A stretch of DNA of 7,134 bases, from NCBI RefSeq assembly GCF_002498065.1, contig NZ_DAFZ01000030.1, forward strand, positions 1 through 7,134, in the 5' to 3' direction. The notes beneath the pieces are model-generated. The model did no database searches and had not been told where the DNA came from. It worked only from the letters and a program-made list of their open reading frames with translations. Source of the DNA: Methanoculleus sp. UBA208. GTDB taxonomy: Archaea > Halobacteriota > Methanomicrobia > Methanomicrobiales > Methanoculleaceae. Positions 1-5,085 of the stretch are shown here, piece after piece (position 1 is the stretch's first letter; each line of letters opens with the position of its first letter). The position numbers and the translations under genes were made by a program.

Positions 1-138
1 GGGGTGTCCCCCTCCCGGCAATAGTGTTTTGGGACAACTTCATCCATTCTTCAGCGGATCTCACGAATCTGCCAGATTCGTTCCCATCTCAAAAACCAAT
101 CGCCGGAGGTGGCTCGATCATGCAGGGGCAGGCCCCCG
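1..138. other. Non-coding left edge, AT-richer, with inverted repeats
   Basis: No convincing gene is seen here. The stretch from about 20 to 118 is visibly AT-richer than the rest of the window. It holds TGTCCC (5-10) and its complement GGGACA (31-36), a compact perfect inverted repeat at 63-81, and an A5 run at 94-98 that reads as T5 on the minus strand. It lies downstream of the minus-strand operon ending at 139, so it may carry that operon's terminator. The TGTCCC/GGGACA pair could also be the end of an insertion element lying outside the window, but no transposase or target duplication is visible. An open frame crossing 29-385 has no family resemblance and mostly lies antisense to the UPF0029 gene. 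Confidence 0.5.
63..81 (-). terminator. Perfect 8-bp inverted repeat, possible operon terminator
   Basis: ACGAATCT at 63-70 and AGATTCGT at 74-81 are exact reverse complements separated by GCC, giving a tight 8-base-pair stem (nine if the outer bases of the spacer pair). On the minus strand it comes after a T5 run at 98-94 and lies about 58 bases past the UPF0029 stop codon. The position suits a transcript end or a stabilising 3' hairpin. Archaeal terminators depend mainly on U-rich tracts, and here the T-run precedes the stem rather than following it, so a protein-binding palindrome is an equal possibility. Confidence 0.35.
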
Positions 139-156
139 TCACCGGGTAACCCCTGC
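122..156 (-). other. Hairpin overlapping the UPF0029 stop codon
   Basis: GCAGGGG (122-128) pairs with CCCCTGC (150-156). Inside the loop CCCG (135-138) can pair with CGGG (143-146), giving an imperfect two-part stem. The TGA stop of the UPF0029 gene (139-141) sits in the apical loop. In such GC-rich DNA short G/C stems arise by chance. A role as a 3' processing or termination structure is only a suggestion. Confidence 0.25.
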
Positions 157-507
157 CTCGCGGATCGCCGCCTCCCCGGCGTCGCGGAACGCCCGCCCGA
201 CGTTCCCCGGGCCGAGGAGGACTCCTCCGAAGATCCTTGAGACCACCAGCGCGTGGCTCCCGAGGCCGTGCTTGCGGAGCAGGTCGAGGAGCACCCTCCC
301 CGGCCGGCCGACCTCGCCGTCGTTCCTGAACTCCTCCAGGGTTCCGCACCGGAGGGCGGCGCAGTGGTGGGCGGCCTTCCGGTAGGCCTCCCGGTGGCCG
401 GCGAGAACCCCCGCGACGTCCTGTGGCCCTTCGACCCGGTAGAGGTGCGCATAGAACCGCGACCGCCGGACCTCGATCGCGGCGGTGCCGAGGGGCTCCG
501 CGGTCAC
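139..507 (-). CDS. UPF0029/IMPACT (YigZ-type) N-terminal domain protein, 122 aa
   Basis: The product is a 122-residue soluble protein consisting only of the UPF0029/IMPACT N-terminal domain. The visible signature is the N-D-G-E stretch (residues 62-65) followed by a conserved segment at about 72-112 with VVSRIFGGVLLGPGN and RAFRDA, matching the family's RYFGG-LG-G-RA pattern. Bacterial YigZ and eukaryotic IMPACT/YIH1 carry this domain plus extra domains; here the second (DUF1949-like) domain is absent, so it is a minimal form. IMPACT/YIH1 act in translation stress signalling in eukaryotes, but the role in archaea is not established. I chose a GTG start at 507 because AAGGAGG lies 11 bases upstream (519-525) and because it overlaps the preceding phosphatase stop as GTGA, which implies translational coupling. 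The same frame stays open to 1026, but that upstream part is antisense-type filler within the phosphatase gene. Confidence 0.88.
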   Translation of the reverse strand: MTAEPLGTAAIEVRRSRFYAHLYRVEGPQDVAGVLAGHREAYRKAAHHCAALRCGTLEEFRNDGEVGRPGRVLLDLLRKHGLGSHALVVSRIFGGVLLGPGNVGRAFRDAGEAAIREAGVTR

Positions 508-1013
508 GCCGCCACCCGCCTCCTTGCGTACTCGTCCCAGTGCGCCTCGAGAAAACCCCGGATCCCCCGGCCGGGTTTGTAGGGCGGGTATATCTTGCGG
601 TAGGCCTCCTCGGCGTCGGCAAACCTCTCCCTCGGCAGGACGTCGGTGTAGGCCACAAGGTAGAGGAGCCCGATCGCCGCCGACCGGGAGACGCCGAAAC
701 CGCAGTGGACCAGCACCTGCCGCCCCTCCGAAAGACACCGGTCGATGAAAGCGAGAGCGGCATCGACGGCTTCCTTCGGGACGTCGGCGGGATCCTTCAC
801 ATCGACCAGGTTGAGCATCAGCCGGTTCCCCCGCCGGGCGACCAGGTGCTCGGGGTGATCCGGCGGCACCGTGCCGAGCGGGGAGTAGGTGACCGCCAGG
901 CAGTGGTAGGGGCTCCGGCAGGCGTGCACCACGCACCAGGTCTCGTGCGCCTCCACAGCAACCTCGTAGTCCTCCTGCGTCCCGATATAGAGGTTCTGGT
1001 AGATCTCGATCAT
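504..1013 (-). CDS. Dual-specificity-type protein phosphatase, 169 aa
   Basis: This is a cysteine-based phosphatase of the dual-specificity (DSP) fold, expected to hydrolyse phosphate esters on proteins or small molecules in the cytoplasm. The N-terminus has the family opening IYQNLYIGTQEDY. The signature loop HCGFGVSRSA fits HCx5R, with nucleophile Cys104 and phosphate-binding Arg110. An aspartate-rich segment around Asp71/Asp74 is where the general acid would lie. At 169 residues it is a single compact catalytic domain with no signal peptide or membrane segment. It starts at an ATG 9 bases after the ROK kinase stop, with a GAGGTG-type ribosome site, and overlaps the downstream UPF0029 gene by 4 bases, so the three genes are almost certainly cotranscribed. 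The substrate is unknown. The neighbouring kinase makes a sugar-phosphate or regulatory link conceivable, but nothing in the sequence shows it. Confidence 0.88.
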   Translation of the reverse strand: MIEIYQNLYIGTQEDYEVAVEAHETWCVVHACRSPYHCLAVTYSPLGTVPPDHPEHLVARRGNRLMLNLVDVKDPADVPKEAVDAALAFIDRCLSEGRQVLVHCGFGVSRSAAIGLLYLVAYTDVLPRERFADAEEAYRKIYPPYKPGRGIRGFLEAHWDEYARRRVAA

Positions 1014-1022
1014 GTGCCCACC

Positions 1023-1949
1023 TCACCGGGCCTCAAGCGCGTACGCCGCCGCCCCGAGAAGCGGCGCCTGCCCTGCAAGGCTCGAGACGGCAAGCCGGGG
1101 AAGGGCGAGGTAGCGGTCGATGAACGGTTCCATCTGCCGGATCACGATATCACCATAGTACCGGGCGAGCGGTCCGTCGAAGACGATCACCTCGGGGTTG
1201 TAGGCGACGATGACGGCCGAGATCCCCCGGGCGTTCATCTCCCCGAGCGCCTCCATGAAGGCGAGGGCGACCGGGTCCTCTGCCCGTGCCGCCGTAAAGA
1301 TCGCCCGGGTGGAGGAGGGGTCGAAGGCCACGTGCCGGACGTCGGCCGCCGCCCGCCACGCCGTGAAGAACCCGGGAATGTTCTTTGCGGAGGCGTAGGC
1401 CTCCCAGTGGCCGGCAAACCCGCACCCGCAGACGAGATTGTAGCGGGTATCGACGGGGATGTGCCCGATCTCCCCGGCGTTTCCGCTCATCCCGAGGAGG
1501 AGGCAGCCGTTCACCACCGCACCCCCGCCGATGCCGGTCGAGAGGGTGATGTAGACGACGTTGTCGGAGCCGCGGGCGGCGCCCGCCCACCGTTCGCCGA
1601 GGACCCCGGCCCGGGCGTCGTTGATCAGGGCGACCGGCAGCCCGAACCGCTCCCGGAGCGGCTCGACGATCTCCACGACCGGGAACGCGATGTTCGGGGA
1701 GCCGACGACCCAGCCGCGGCCGAGGTCGAGGGGGCCGGCCGATGCGACGCCGATGGCCGCAGCCTCTCTCCCTTCCGGCGACGCGAGGAGAGCCTCTATC
1801 CGGGCGGCGATCGCGGCGGTGATCACCTCCCCGGAAGGGCCCGCAGTCGGCGTCGGGACGGCGTCGTGGGCGAGCAGGGTCGCGTCGGAGTCTACCAGGG
1901 CGGCGCGGAGGTTGGTTCCGCCGAGGTCAACGGCAATCACGGTCGTCAT
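1023..1949 (-). CDS. ROK-family sugar kinase (glucokinase-like), 308 aa
   Basis: The product is a cytoplasmic ROK-family kinase, expected to phosphorylate a hexose with a nucleotide. The N-terminal phosphate-binding loop is DLGGTNLR (residues 8-15). Catalytic Asp111 lies in NDARAGVLGE. A glycine-rich STGIGGG segment follows (137-143), then E160-x-G-H163, and a metal-binding segment CGCGFAGHWEAYAS from Cys174. The C-terminus has the usual LAGQAPLLGAA. The standard ROK zinc motif is CxCGxxGCxE; here the third Cys is His181, a variant I associate with archaeal members. Sugar specificity cannot be read from the sequence. The frame stays open upstream to 2087, but the ATG at 1949 begins exactly at the family start (MTTVIAVDLGGT) and has an AGAGGAG ribosome site 8 bases ahead. 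No ROK repressor DNA-binding domain is present, so it is a kinase rather than a NagC-type regulator. It is first in the operon with the phosphatase and UPF0029 genes. Confidence 0.9.
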   Translation of the reverse strand: MTTVIAVDLGGTNLRAALVDSDATLLAHDAVPTPTAGPSGEVITAAIAARIEALLASPEGREAAAIGVASAGPLDLGRGWVVGSPNIAFPVVEIVEPLRERFGLPVALINDARAGVLGERWAGAARGSDNVVYITLSTGIGGGAVVNGCLLLGMSGNAGEIGHIPVDTRYNLVCGCGFAGHWEAYASAKNIPGFFTAWRAAADVRHVAFDPSSTRAIFTAARAEDPVALAFMEALGEMNARGISAVIVAYNPEVIVFDGPLARYYGDIVIRQMEPFIDRYLALPRLAVSSLAGQAPLLGAAAYALEAR

Positions 1950-2003
1950 ATGGGTCGCTCCTCTGGTGGCAGGTGCTTCTCTTCTCGGATTACGCGAACC
2001 ACC

Positions 2004-2013
2004 GGGATAAACC
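2004..2013 (-). promoter_or_regulatory. Putative TATA box for the ROK operon
   Basis: On the minus strand GGTTTATCCC is preceded by the purine-rich AAGCAA, resembling an archaeal BRE plus TATA element. A start about 25 bases downstream would leave a leader of roughly 35 bases containing the AGAGGAG ribosome site before the ATG at 1949. This is the best AT-rich candidate upstream of that gene, judged by eye only. Confidence 0.45.
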
Positions 2014-2059
2014 TTGCTTCCGGCCGGGACGGCGGATCCGGGAGAGTGCCCACGGCTAC

Positions 2060-2082
2060 GGAAGTAAGGTATATCTACTTCC
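2060..2082 (+). promoter_or_regulatory. feo promoter TATA region inside an inverted repeat; second DtxR-like half-conserved site
   Basis: GGTATATCT (2068-2076) is the best TATA-like element upstream of feoA. It would place transcription start near 2095-2100. It lies between GGAAGTA (2060-2066) and its exact reverse complement TACTTCC (2076-2082). The core TAAGGTATATCTACT also matches the downstream palindrome at 11 of 15 positions, shifted by 28 bases, so it may be a weaker second operator. A repressor here would block TBP binding directly. Confidence 0.5.
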
Positions 2083-2091
2083 CGCACCAGA

Positions 2092-2107
2092 TTTAGGTAT
2101 ACCTAAA
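2092..2107 (+). promoter_or_regulatory. DtxR/MntR-type operator, perfect 16-bp palindrome
   Basis: TTTAGGTATACCTAAA is an exact 16-base palindrome with the TTAGG/CCTAA half-sites typical of DtxR, IdeR and MntR operators. It sits just upstream of the feoA ribosome site and overlaps the predicted transcription start, so binding would block initiation. The operon's third gene encodes a DtxR/MntR-family protein, the natural ligand for this site, implying autoregulated, metal-dependent repression of iron uptake. The pairing of site and protein is inferred; the palindrome is seen directly. Confidence 0.85.
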
Positions 2108-2117
2108 AAGGATCGCC

Positions 2118-2351
2118 ATGGAAAAGACGTTGCTTGATCTGGAACCGGGCACGCAGGGGACCATCGCCCGATTTATCGGAAACCCGGGCTTTGTCCGGAA
2201 ACTCAGGACCATCGGAATCAGGGAAGGCAAGACCCTCACCGTCGTCACCCGCCACCCCCTCGGCGGCCCGATGGTGATCGAAGTGGACGGCCGGGAAGTG
2301 ACGCTCGGCCGCGGGATGGCCGGAAGGGTCGTCGTGGACGTGGCCGCATGA
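2118..2351 (+). CDS. feoA: FeoA, SH3-like ferrous iron transport partner
   Basis: A 77-residue cytoplasmic protein with the FeoA SH3-like beta-barrel pattern: an L-x-x-L-x-P-G opening (residues 5-11), a central RKLRTIGIREGKTLTVV segment (about 27-43) with the family's LxxxGIxxG signature, then VIEVDGREVTLGRGMAGRVVV at the C-terminus. FeoA is needed for FeoB-dependent Fe(II) uptake in other organisms and is thought to interact with FeoB. The ATG at 2118 has AAAGGA (2107-2112) five bases ahead. The stop overlaps the feoB start as ATGA (2348-2351), so translation is probably coupled. The gene lies immediately downstream of the DtxR-type palindrome. The fold is related to the SH3 domain that some DtxR-family repressors carry, and the repressor of this operon lacks that domain. 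Confidence 0.95.
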   Translation: MEKTLLDLEPGTQGTIARFIGNPGFVRKLRTIGIREGKTLTVVTRHPLGGPMVIEVDGREVTLGRGMAGRVVVDVAA

Positions 2352-4063
2352 AGACCGTCGTCCTGATGGGCAACCCGAACGTCGGGAAGAGCGGGATCTT
2401 CTCGCGGCTGACCGGCACCCGGGTAATCACCTCGAACTACGCCGGGACCACCGTCGACGTCTCCCGCGGGAAGATGCATCTTCCGGACGGCCCTGCCGCG
2501 GTGATAGACGCGCCCGGCACCTACTCCCTCACCCCCACGAACCCCGCCGAAGAGGTCGCCGCGGAGATCCTCGGAGAGGCCGACGTCGTCGTCAATGTTG
2601 TCGATTCAACCAACCTGGAGAGGAACCTCTACCTGACCCTCGAGACCCTGGAGCGCGGGGTCCCGGCGGCCGTCGCGCTCAACCTCTGGGACGAGGCCGG
2701 GCACCAGGGGATCGCGATCGACGTCGCCGGGCTCGAGCGGCTCCTCGGGGTGCCGGTCGTCCCGACCGTGGGCCTTTCCGGGCAGGGAATCCGGGAACTC
2801 GTGGGACGGCTCGGCGGGGCACGCCCCTCGGCGACGATCCGACCCATGAGCGAGGAGGAGCGGTGGGCGACGGTCGGCCGGATCACCGGGGAGGTGCAGA
2901 CGATCGCCCACCGGCACCACACCCTCGCCGACCGACTCAGCGAGGCGAGCATCCGGCCGATCAGCGGCCTCTTCATAGCCCTCGCGGTCATCGCCGCCGC
3001 GTTCCTGGCGGTCAGGTGGATCGGCGAAGGGCTCATAGCGTACGTCTTCGAGCCGCTCTTCGACCTCTACACCCCGATCGCCATGAGGGCGAGCGACCTC
3101 CTCGGCCCCGGGATCCTGCACGAGATCCTGATCGGACACCTCATCGACGGCGAGATCGATTACGTCCAGTCGATGGGGCTCCTCACCACCGGGCTCTTCG
3201 TTCCGTTCGCCATGATCCTCCCCTACATCGTGGCGTTCTACCTCGTCCTCTCGATCCTCGAGGATACCGGTTACCTCCCCAGGCTCGCGACGCTGGCCGA
3301 CACCTTCTTCCACAGGCTCGGGATGCACGGCTACGGCATCATCCCGGTCTTCCTCGGGTTCGGGTGCAACGTGCCGGGGGCGCTCGCCACCCGGGTGCTG
3401 GAGACGAAGAAGCAGCGGTTCATCGCCGCCACCCTCATGTCGCTTGCGATCCCGTGCATGGCGCAGATCGCGATGATCTTCGGGGTTCTCGGGCCGTTCG
3501 GCCTGCATTATGTGGTGATGGTCTTTGCGACCCTCGCCGTCGTCTACGTCGCCGCGGGCCTGATCCTGAACCGGGTGGTGCCGGGCGAGTGCCCGGAGAT
3601 ATTCCTGGAGATCCCCCCCTACCGGGCGCCGGATCTCCGGGCGACCGTTATGAAGACCTGGATGCGGGTTCGGGGCTTCATCGGGGAGGCGATCCCTTAC
3701 CTCTTCCTCGGTATCCTGCTCGTCAACCTGCTCTACTCGGTCGGGTTCCTTGACCTGCTCGCGGCCGTCTTCGCCCCGGTGATGGAGGCCTGGCTCGGGC
3801 TTCCCGCCGGAGCGGCCGTCGCCCTCCTCGTAGGGTTCCTCCGAAAGGATCTCGCGGTGGGGATGCTGGTGCCGCTCGGGATGAGCCCGGAGCAGCTTGT
3901 GATCGCGGTGACGATGCTCACGATCTACTTCCCGTGCGTGGCGACGTTCGTGGTGCTCCTCCGGGAGCTCGGGGCGCGTGGGATGCTCGCCGCCGCAGGC
4001 GTGATGGTGACGGCGGCGCTCCTCGTCGGGGGTGCGCTGCGGATGGTGCTGATCGGGTTTTAA
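2348..4063 (+). CDS. feoB: FeoB, GTP-dependent ferrous iron permease (compact form)
   Basis: This is the Fe(II) permease of the cytoplasmic membrane. The N-terminal G domain shows G1 GNPNVGKS (residues 8-15), switch I NYAGTTVD with Thr35, G3 DAPGTYSL (from 54), G4 NLWD (112-115) and G5 SGQG (144-147). A short linker region of roughly 50 residues follows before the first membrane segment at about 206-222, where larger FeoB proteins have a longer helical GDI domain. The membrane domain shows the two Gate-type motifs: GFGCNVPGALATRVLETKKQR (Cys340) with PCMAQ (Pro369-Cys370), and PCVATFVVLLRELG (Pro529-Cys530), plus GFLRKDLAVGML (496-507). I estimate about eight membrane segments. At 571 residues it is much shorter than E. 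coli FeoB (773) but all key motifs are intact, so it reads as a compact functional form, not a truncation. It has no strong ribosome site of its own and starts within the feoA stop. Confidence 0.95.
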   Translation: MKTVVLMGNPNVGKSGIFSRLTGTRVITSNYAGTTVDVSRGKMHLPDGPAAVIDAPGTYSLTPTNPAEEVAAEILGEADVVVNVVDSTNLERNLYLTLETLERGVPAAVALNLWDEAGHQGIAIDVAGLERLLGVPVVPTVGLSGQGIRELVGRLGGARPSATIRPMSEEERWATVGRITGEVQTIAHRHHTLADRLSEASIRPISGLFIALAVIAAAFLAVRWIGEGLIAYVFEPLFDLYTPIAMRASDLLGPGILHEILIGHLIDGEIDYVQSMGLLTTGLFVPFAMILPYIVAFYLVLSILEDTGYLPRLATLADTFFHRLGMHGYGIIPVFLGFGCNVPGALATRVLETKKQRFIAATLMSLAIPCMAQIAMIFGVLGPFGLHYVVMVFATLAVVYVAAGLILNRVVPGECPEIFLEIPPYRAPDLRATVMKTWMRVRGFIGEAIPYLFLGILLVNLLYSVGFLDLLAAVFAPVMEAWLGLPAGAAVALLVGFLRKDLAVGMLVPLGMSPEQLVIAVTMLTIYFPCVATFVVLLRELGARGMLAAAGVMVTAALLVGGALRMVLIGF

Positions 4064-4076
4064 GGAGGAAGGAGAG
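4064..4076 (+). promoter_or_regulatory. Strong ribosome binding site of the repressor gene
   Basis: The 13 bases between the feoB stop and the repressor ATG are GGAGGAAGGAGAG, holding two overlapping GGAGG/AGGAG-type sites. This fixes the start at 4077 and shows the repressor is translated from the same feo transcript. No promoter of its own is visible. Confidence 0.8.
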
Positions 4077-4502
4077 ATGCGGAAGAAGACTACGGAGGAT
4101 TACATCGAGATCATCTGCCTGCTCGAGAAACAGGAAGGGCGGGCGCAGACCGGCAGGATCGCGGAAGCGATCGACGTGAAACCGCCGTCGGTCACGGAGA
4201 TGCTCCGGAAACTGGAGCAGGAAGGCCTTATCGTCTACGAGTCCTACGCGGGCGCGACGCTGACCCCGGCGGGCGAGGAGATGGCCCGCGATCTCCAGAG
4301 AAGGCACAGGACGTTTGCGGACCTGCTGGAACTCCTGGGGGTCGAGGGAGAGATCGCGGAGACGGACGCCTGCCAGTTCGAGCACCACGTGAGCCCGGAG
4401 ACGCTGGAGCGCCTCAGGCTCTTCCTGGAGTTCCTGAGCGAGAGCCCGGACGGCCGGCGGTGCCTCGAAGCGTTCGGAGAGTTCCGCAAGCAGCGGGAGT
4501 GA
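4077..4502 (+). CDS. DtxR/MntR-family metal-dependent repressor of the feo operon
   Basis: A 141-residue transcription factor with an N-terminal winged helix (about residues 5-65; recognition helix around KPPSVTEMLRKLEQEGL) and a C-terminal dimerisation and metal-binding helical domain. It has no SH3 domain, so its two-domain layout and length resemble Bacillus MntR. Numbering happens to match MntR: Asp8, Glu11, His77, Glu102 and His103 are all present, but the MntR Glu99 position is Cys99 (DACQFEHH), as in DtxR/IdeR (EACRWEH). The metal site is therefore mixed, and specificity for Fe(II) or Mn(II) cannot be settled from sequence. Cotranscription with feoAB and the palindrome upstream of feoA argue that it senses iron and represses its own operon. 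It ends 12 bases from the convergent KTSC gene. Confidence 0.93.
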   Translation: MRKKTTEDYIEIICLLEKQEGRAQTGRIAEAIDVKPPSVTEMLRKLEQEGLIVYESYAGATLTPAGEEMARDLQRRHRTFADLLELLGVEGEIAETDACQFEHHVSPETLERLRLFLEFLSESPDGRRCLEAFGEFRKQRE

Positions 4503-4514
4503 GGGGGTTCGGGG

Positions 4515-4751
4515 TCAGATGTCCTCCCCCACCGCCATGCAGGGGTACTTCTCCCGCGGGTACCTGCCCTCTATGGACTCGCGGACGAACTGCTCCCTCG
4601 ATGCGGCTGCGAGGAGACCGTTGTAGACTTCTCTCGGAACGCCGGCGTAGCGGTAGGCGTCTCCGGTCGAGCAGACGACGAGAAGCGCCTTCGTTGTGGG
4701 ATCGTAGCCGACGGAGCTGACGCCGGCGCGTCCGGCTGATTGTTGAGACAT
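4515..4751 (-). CDS. KTSC-domain small protein A, 78 aa
   Basis: A small soluble protein made of one KTSC domain, the roughly 60-residue domain also found at the C-terminus of some lysyl-tRNA synthetases; its function is unknown and RNA binding has been suggested. Visible features are SVGYDP (13-18), the central Y33-R-Y35 of the family's YxY motif, GVPREVYNGLLAA (37-49) and a closing RYPREKYP. It aligns without gaps with the neighbouring copy at 29 of 59 positions. It differs by Cys27 in place of Phe, a less acidic surface, and a short C-terminal tail. The ATG at 4751 has no ribosome site, but a TATA-like CTATCATC lies about 27 bases upstream, which fits a leaderless transcript. The frame is open much further upstream, but that extension runs through the other copy and the exoprotein gene and has no family similarity. 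Confidence 0.85.
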   Translation of the reverse strand: MSQQSAGRAGVSSVGYDPTTKALLVVCSTGDAYRYAGVPREVYNGLLAAASREQFVRESIEGRYPREKYPCMAVGEDI

Positions 4752-4757
4752 ACGGGT

Positions 4758-4782
4758 GGGTTGTGATCGGCGGTGATGATAG
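4758..4782 (-). promoter_or_regulatory. Putative leaderless promoter of KTSC gene A with CACAACCC motif
   Basis: On the minus strand CTATCATC (4782-4775) is centred about 27 bases before the ATG at 4751, the usual TATA-to-start distance in archaea. Just downstream is CACAACCC (4765-4758), also found twice upstream of the other KTSC gene. The TATA match is poor. Confidence 0.3.
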
Positions 4783-4812
4783 CGGTTGCGGCGGGCACCG
4801 CCGGAGGTCCCC

Positions 4813-5025
4813 TCACCGGACCTTCTCGTAGGGGTAGCGCAGCCGGATGAACTCCCCGAAGTAGCGGCCTTTCGACCGGGCCGCGAGCATTCCCTCATAG
4901 ACCTCGGGCGGCACGCCGACGTAGTGGTAGACCCCGCCGCTGTGGAACTCGACCTCCAGGATCTCGTCTTCCGGGTCGTAACCGACCGATTTGATGTTGG
5001 TGGATTCGACGGTCTGGCGCTGCAT
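4813..5025 (-). CDS. KTSC-domain small protein B, 70 aa
   Basis: A 70-residue single KTSC-domain protein and the closer match of the two to the family pattern: SVGYDP (13-18), acidic strand EILEVEFHSG (21-30), Y33-H-Y35 for the YxY motif, GVPPEVYEGMLAA (37-49), then a C-terminal FIRLRYPYEKVR. No signal peptide or membrane segment is present. It lies 61 bases upstream of its paralogue on the same strand, a tandem duplication. The start at 5025 is the ATG just ahead of the domain; there is no clear ribosome site, while a TATA-like CTTATCC about 28 bases upstream suggests a leaderless message. The molecular role is unknown; RNA binding is only a published suggestion for the domain. No lysyl-tRNA synthetase gene is in the window. 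Confidence 0.88.
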   Translation of the reverse strand: MQRQTVESTNIKSVGYDPEDEILEVEFHSGGVYHYVGVPPEVYEGMLAARSKGRYFGEFIRLRYPYEKVR

Positions 5026-5039
5026 GGGCGCAAGTAGAG

Positions 5040-5064
5040 GGGTTGTGGGGATAAGGGTTGTGGG
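5040..5064 (-). promoter_or_regulatory. KTSC gene B promoter with two 10-bp direct repeats
   Basis: The plus-strand sequence GGGTTGTGGG occurs at 5040-5049 and again at 5055-5064, 15 bases apart. A TATA-like element (ATAAG at 5051-5055, CTTATCC on the minus strand) lies between the two copies and about 28 bases from the ATG at 5025. The spacing suits a leaderless promoter, and the flanking repeats look like a regulator site. A third copy of the 8-base core is in front of the paralogous gene. Confidence 0.4.
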
Positions 5065-5085
5065 AAGGGAGGCAGTCGACCGGGA

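Noticed and set aside
508..1026. Upstream extension of the UPF0029 frame to a 295-residue protein
   Set aside because: It lies wholly within the phosphatase gene in another frame, and the GTG at 507 has AAGGAGG upstream and begins just ahead of the domain.
1950..2087. 46-residue N-terminal extension of the ROK kinase
   Set aside because: The ATG at 1949 has a good ribosome site and matches the family start; the extension would run through the promoter region.
423..2096. 557-codon open frame on the plus strand across the ROK and phosphatase genes
   Set aside because: It lies antisense to two genes with clear catalytic motifs; its translation is Arg/Gly/Pro/Asp-rich with no family pattern. 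Long antisense frames are expected at this GC content.
2606..3508. 300-codon minus-strand frame inside feoB
   Set aside because: Rich in Glu/Arg/Asp/Pro with no recognisable domain, opposite an intact FeoB.
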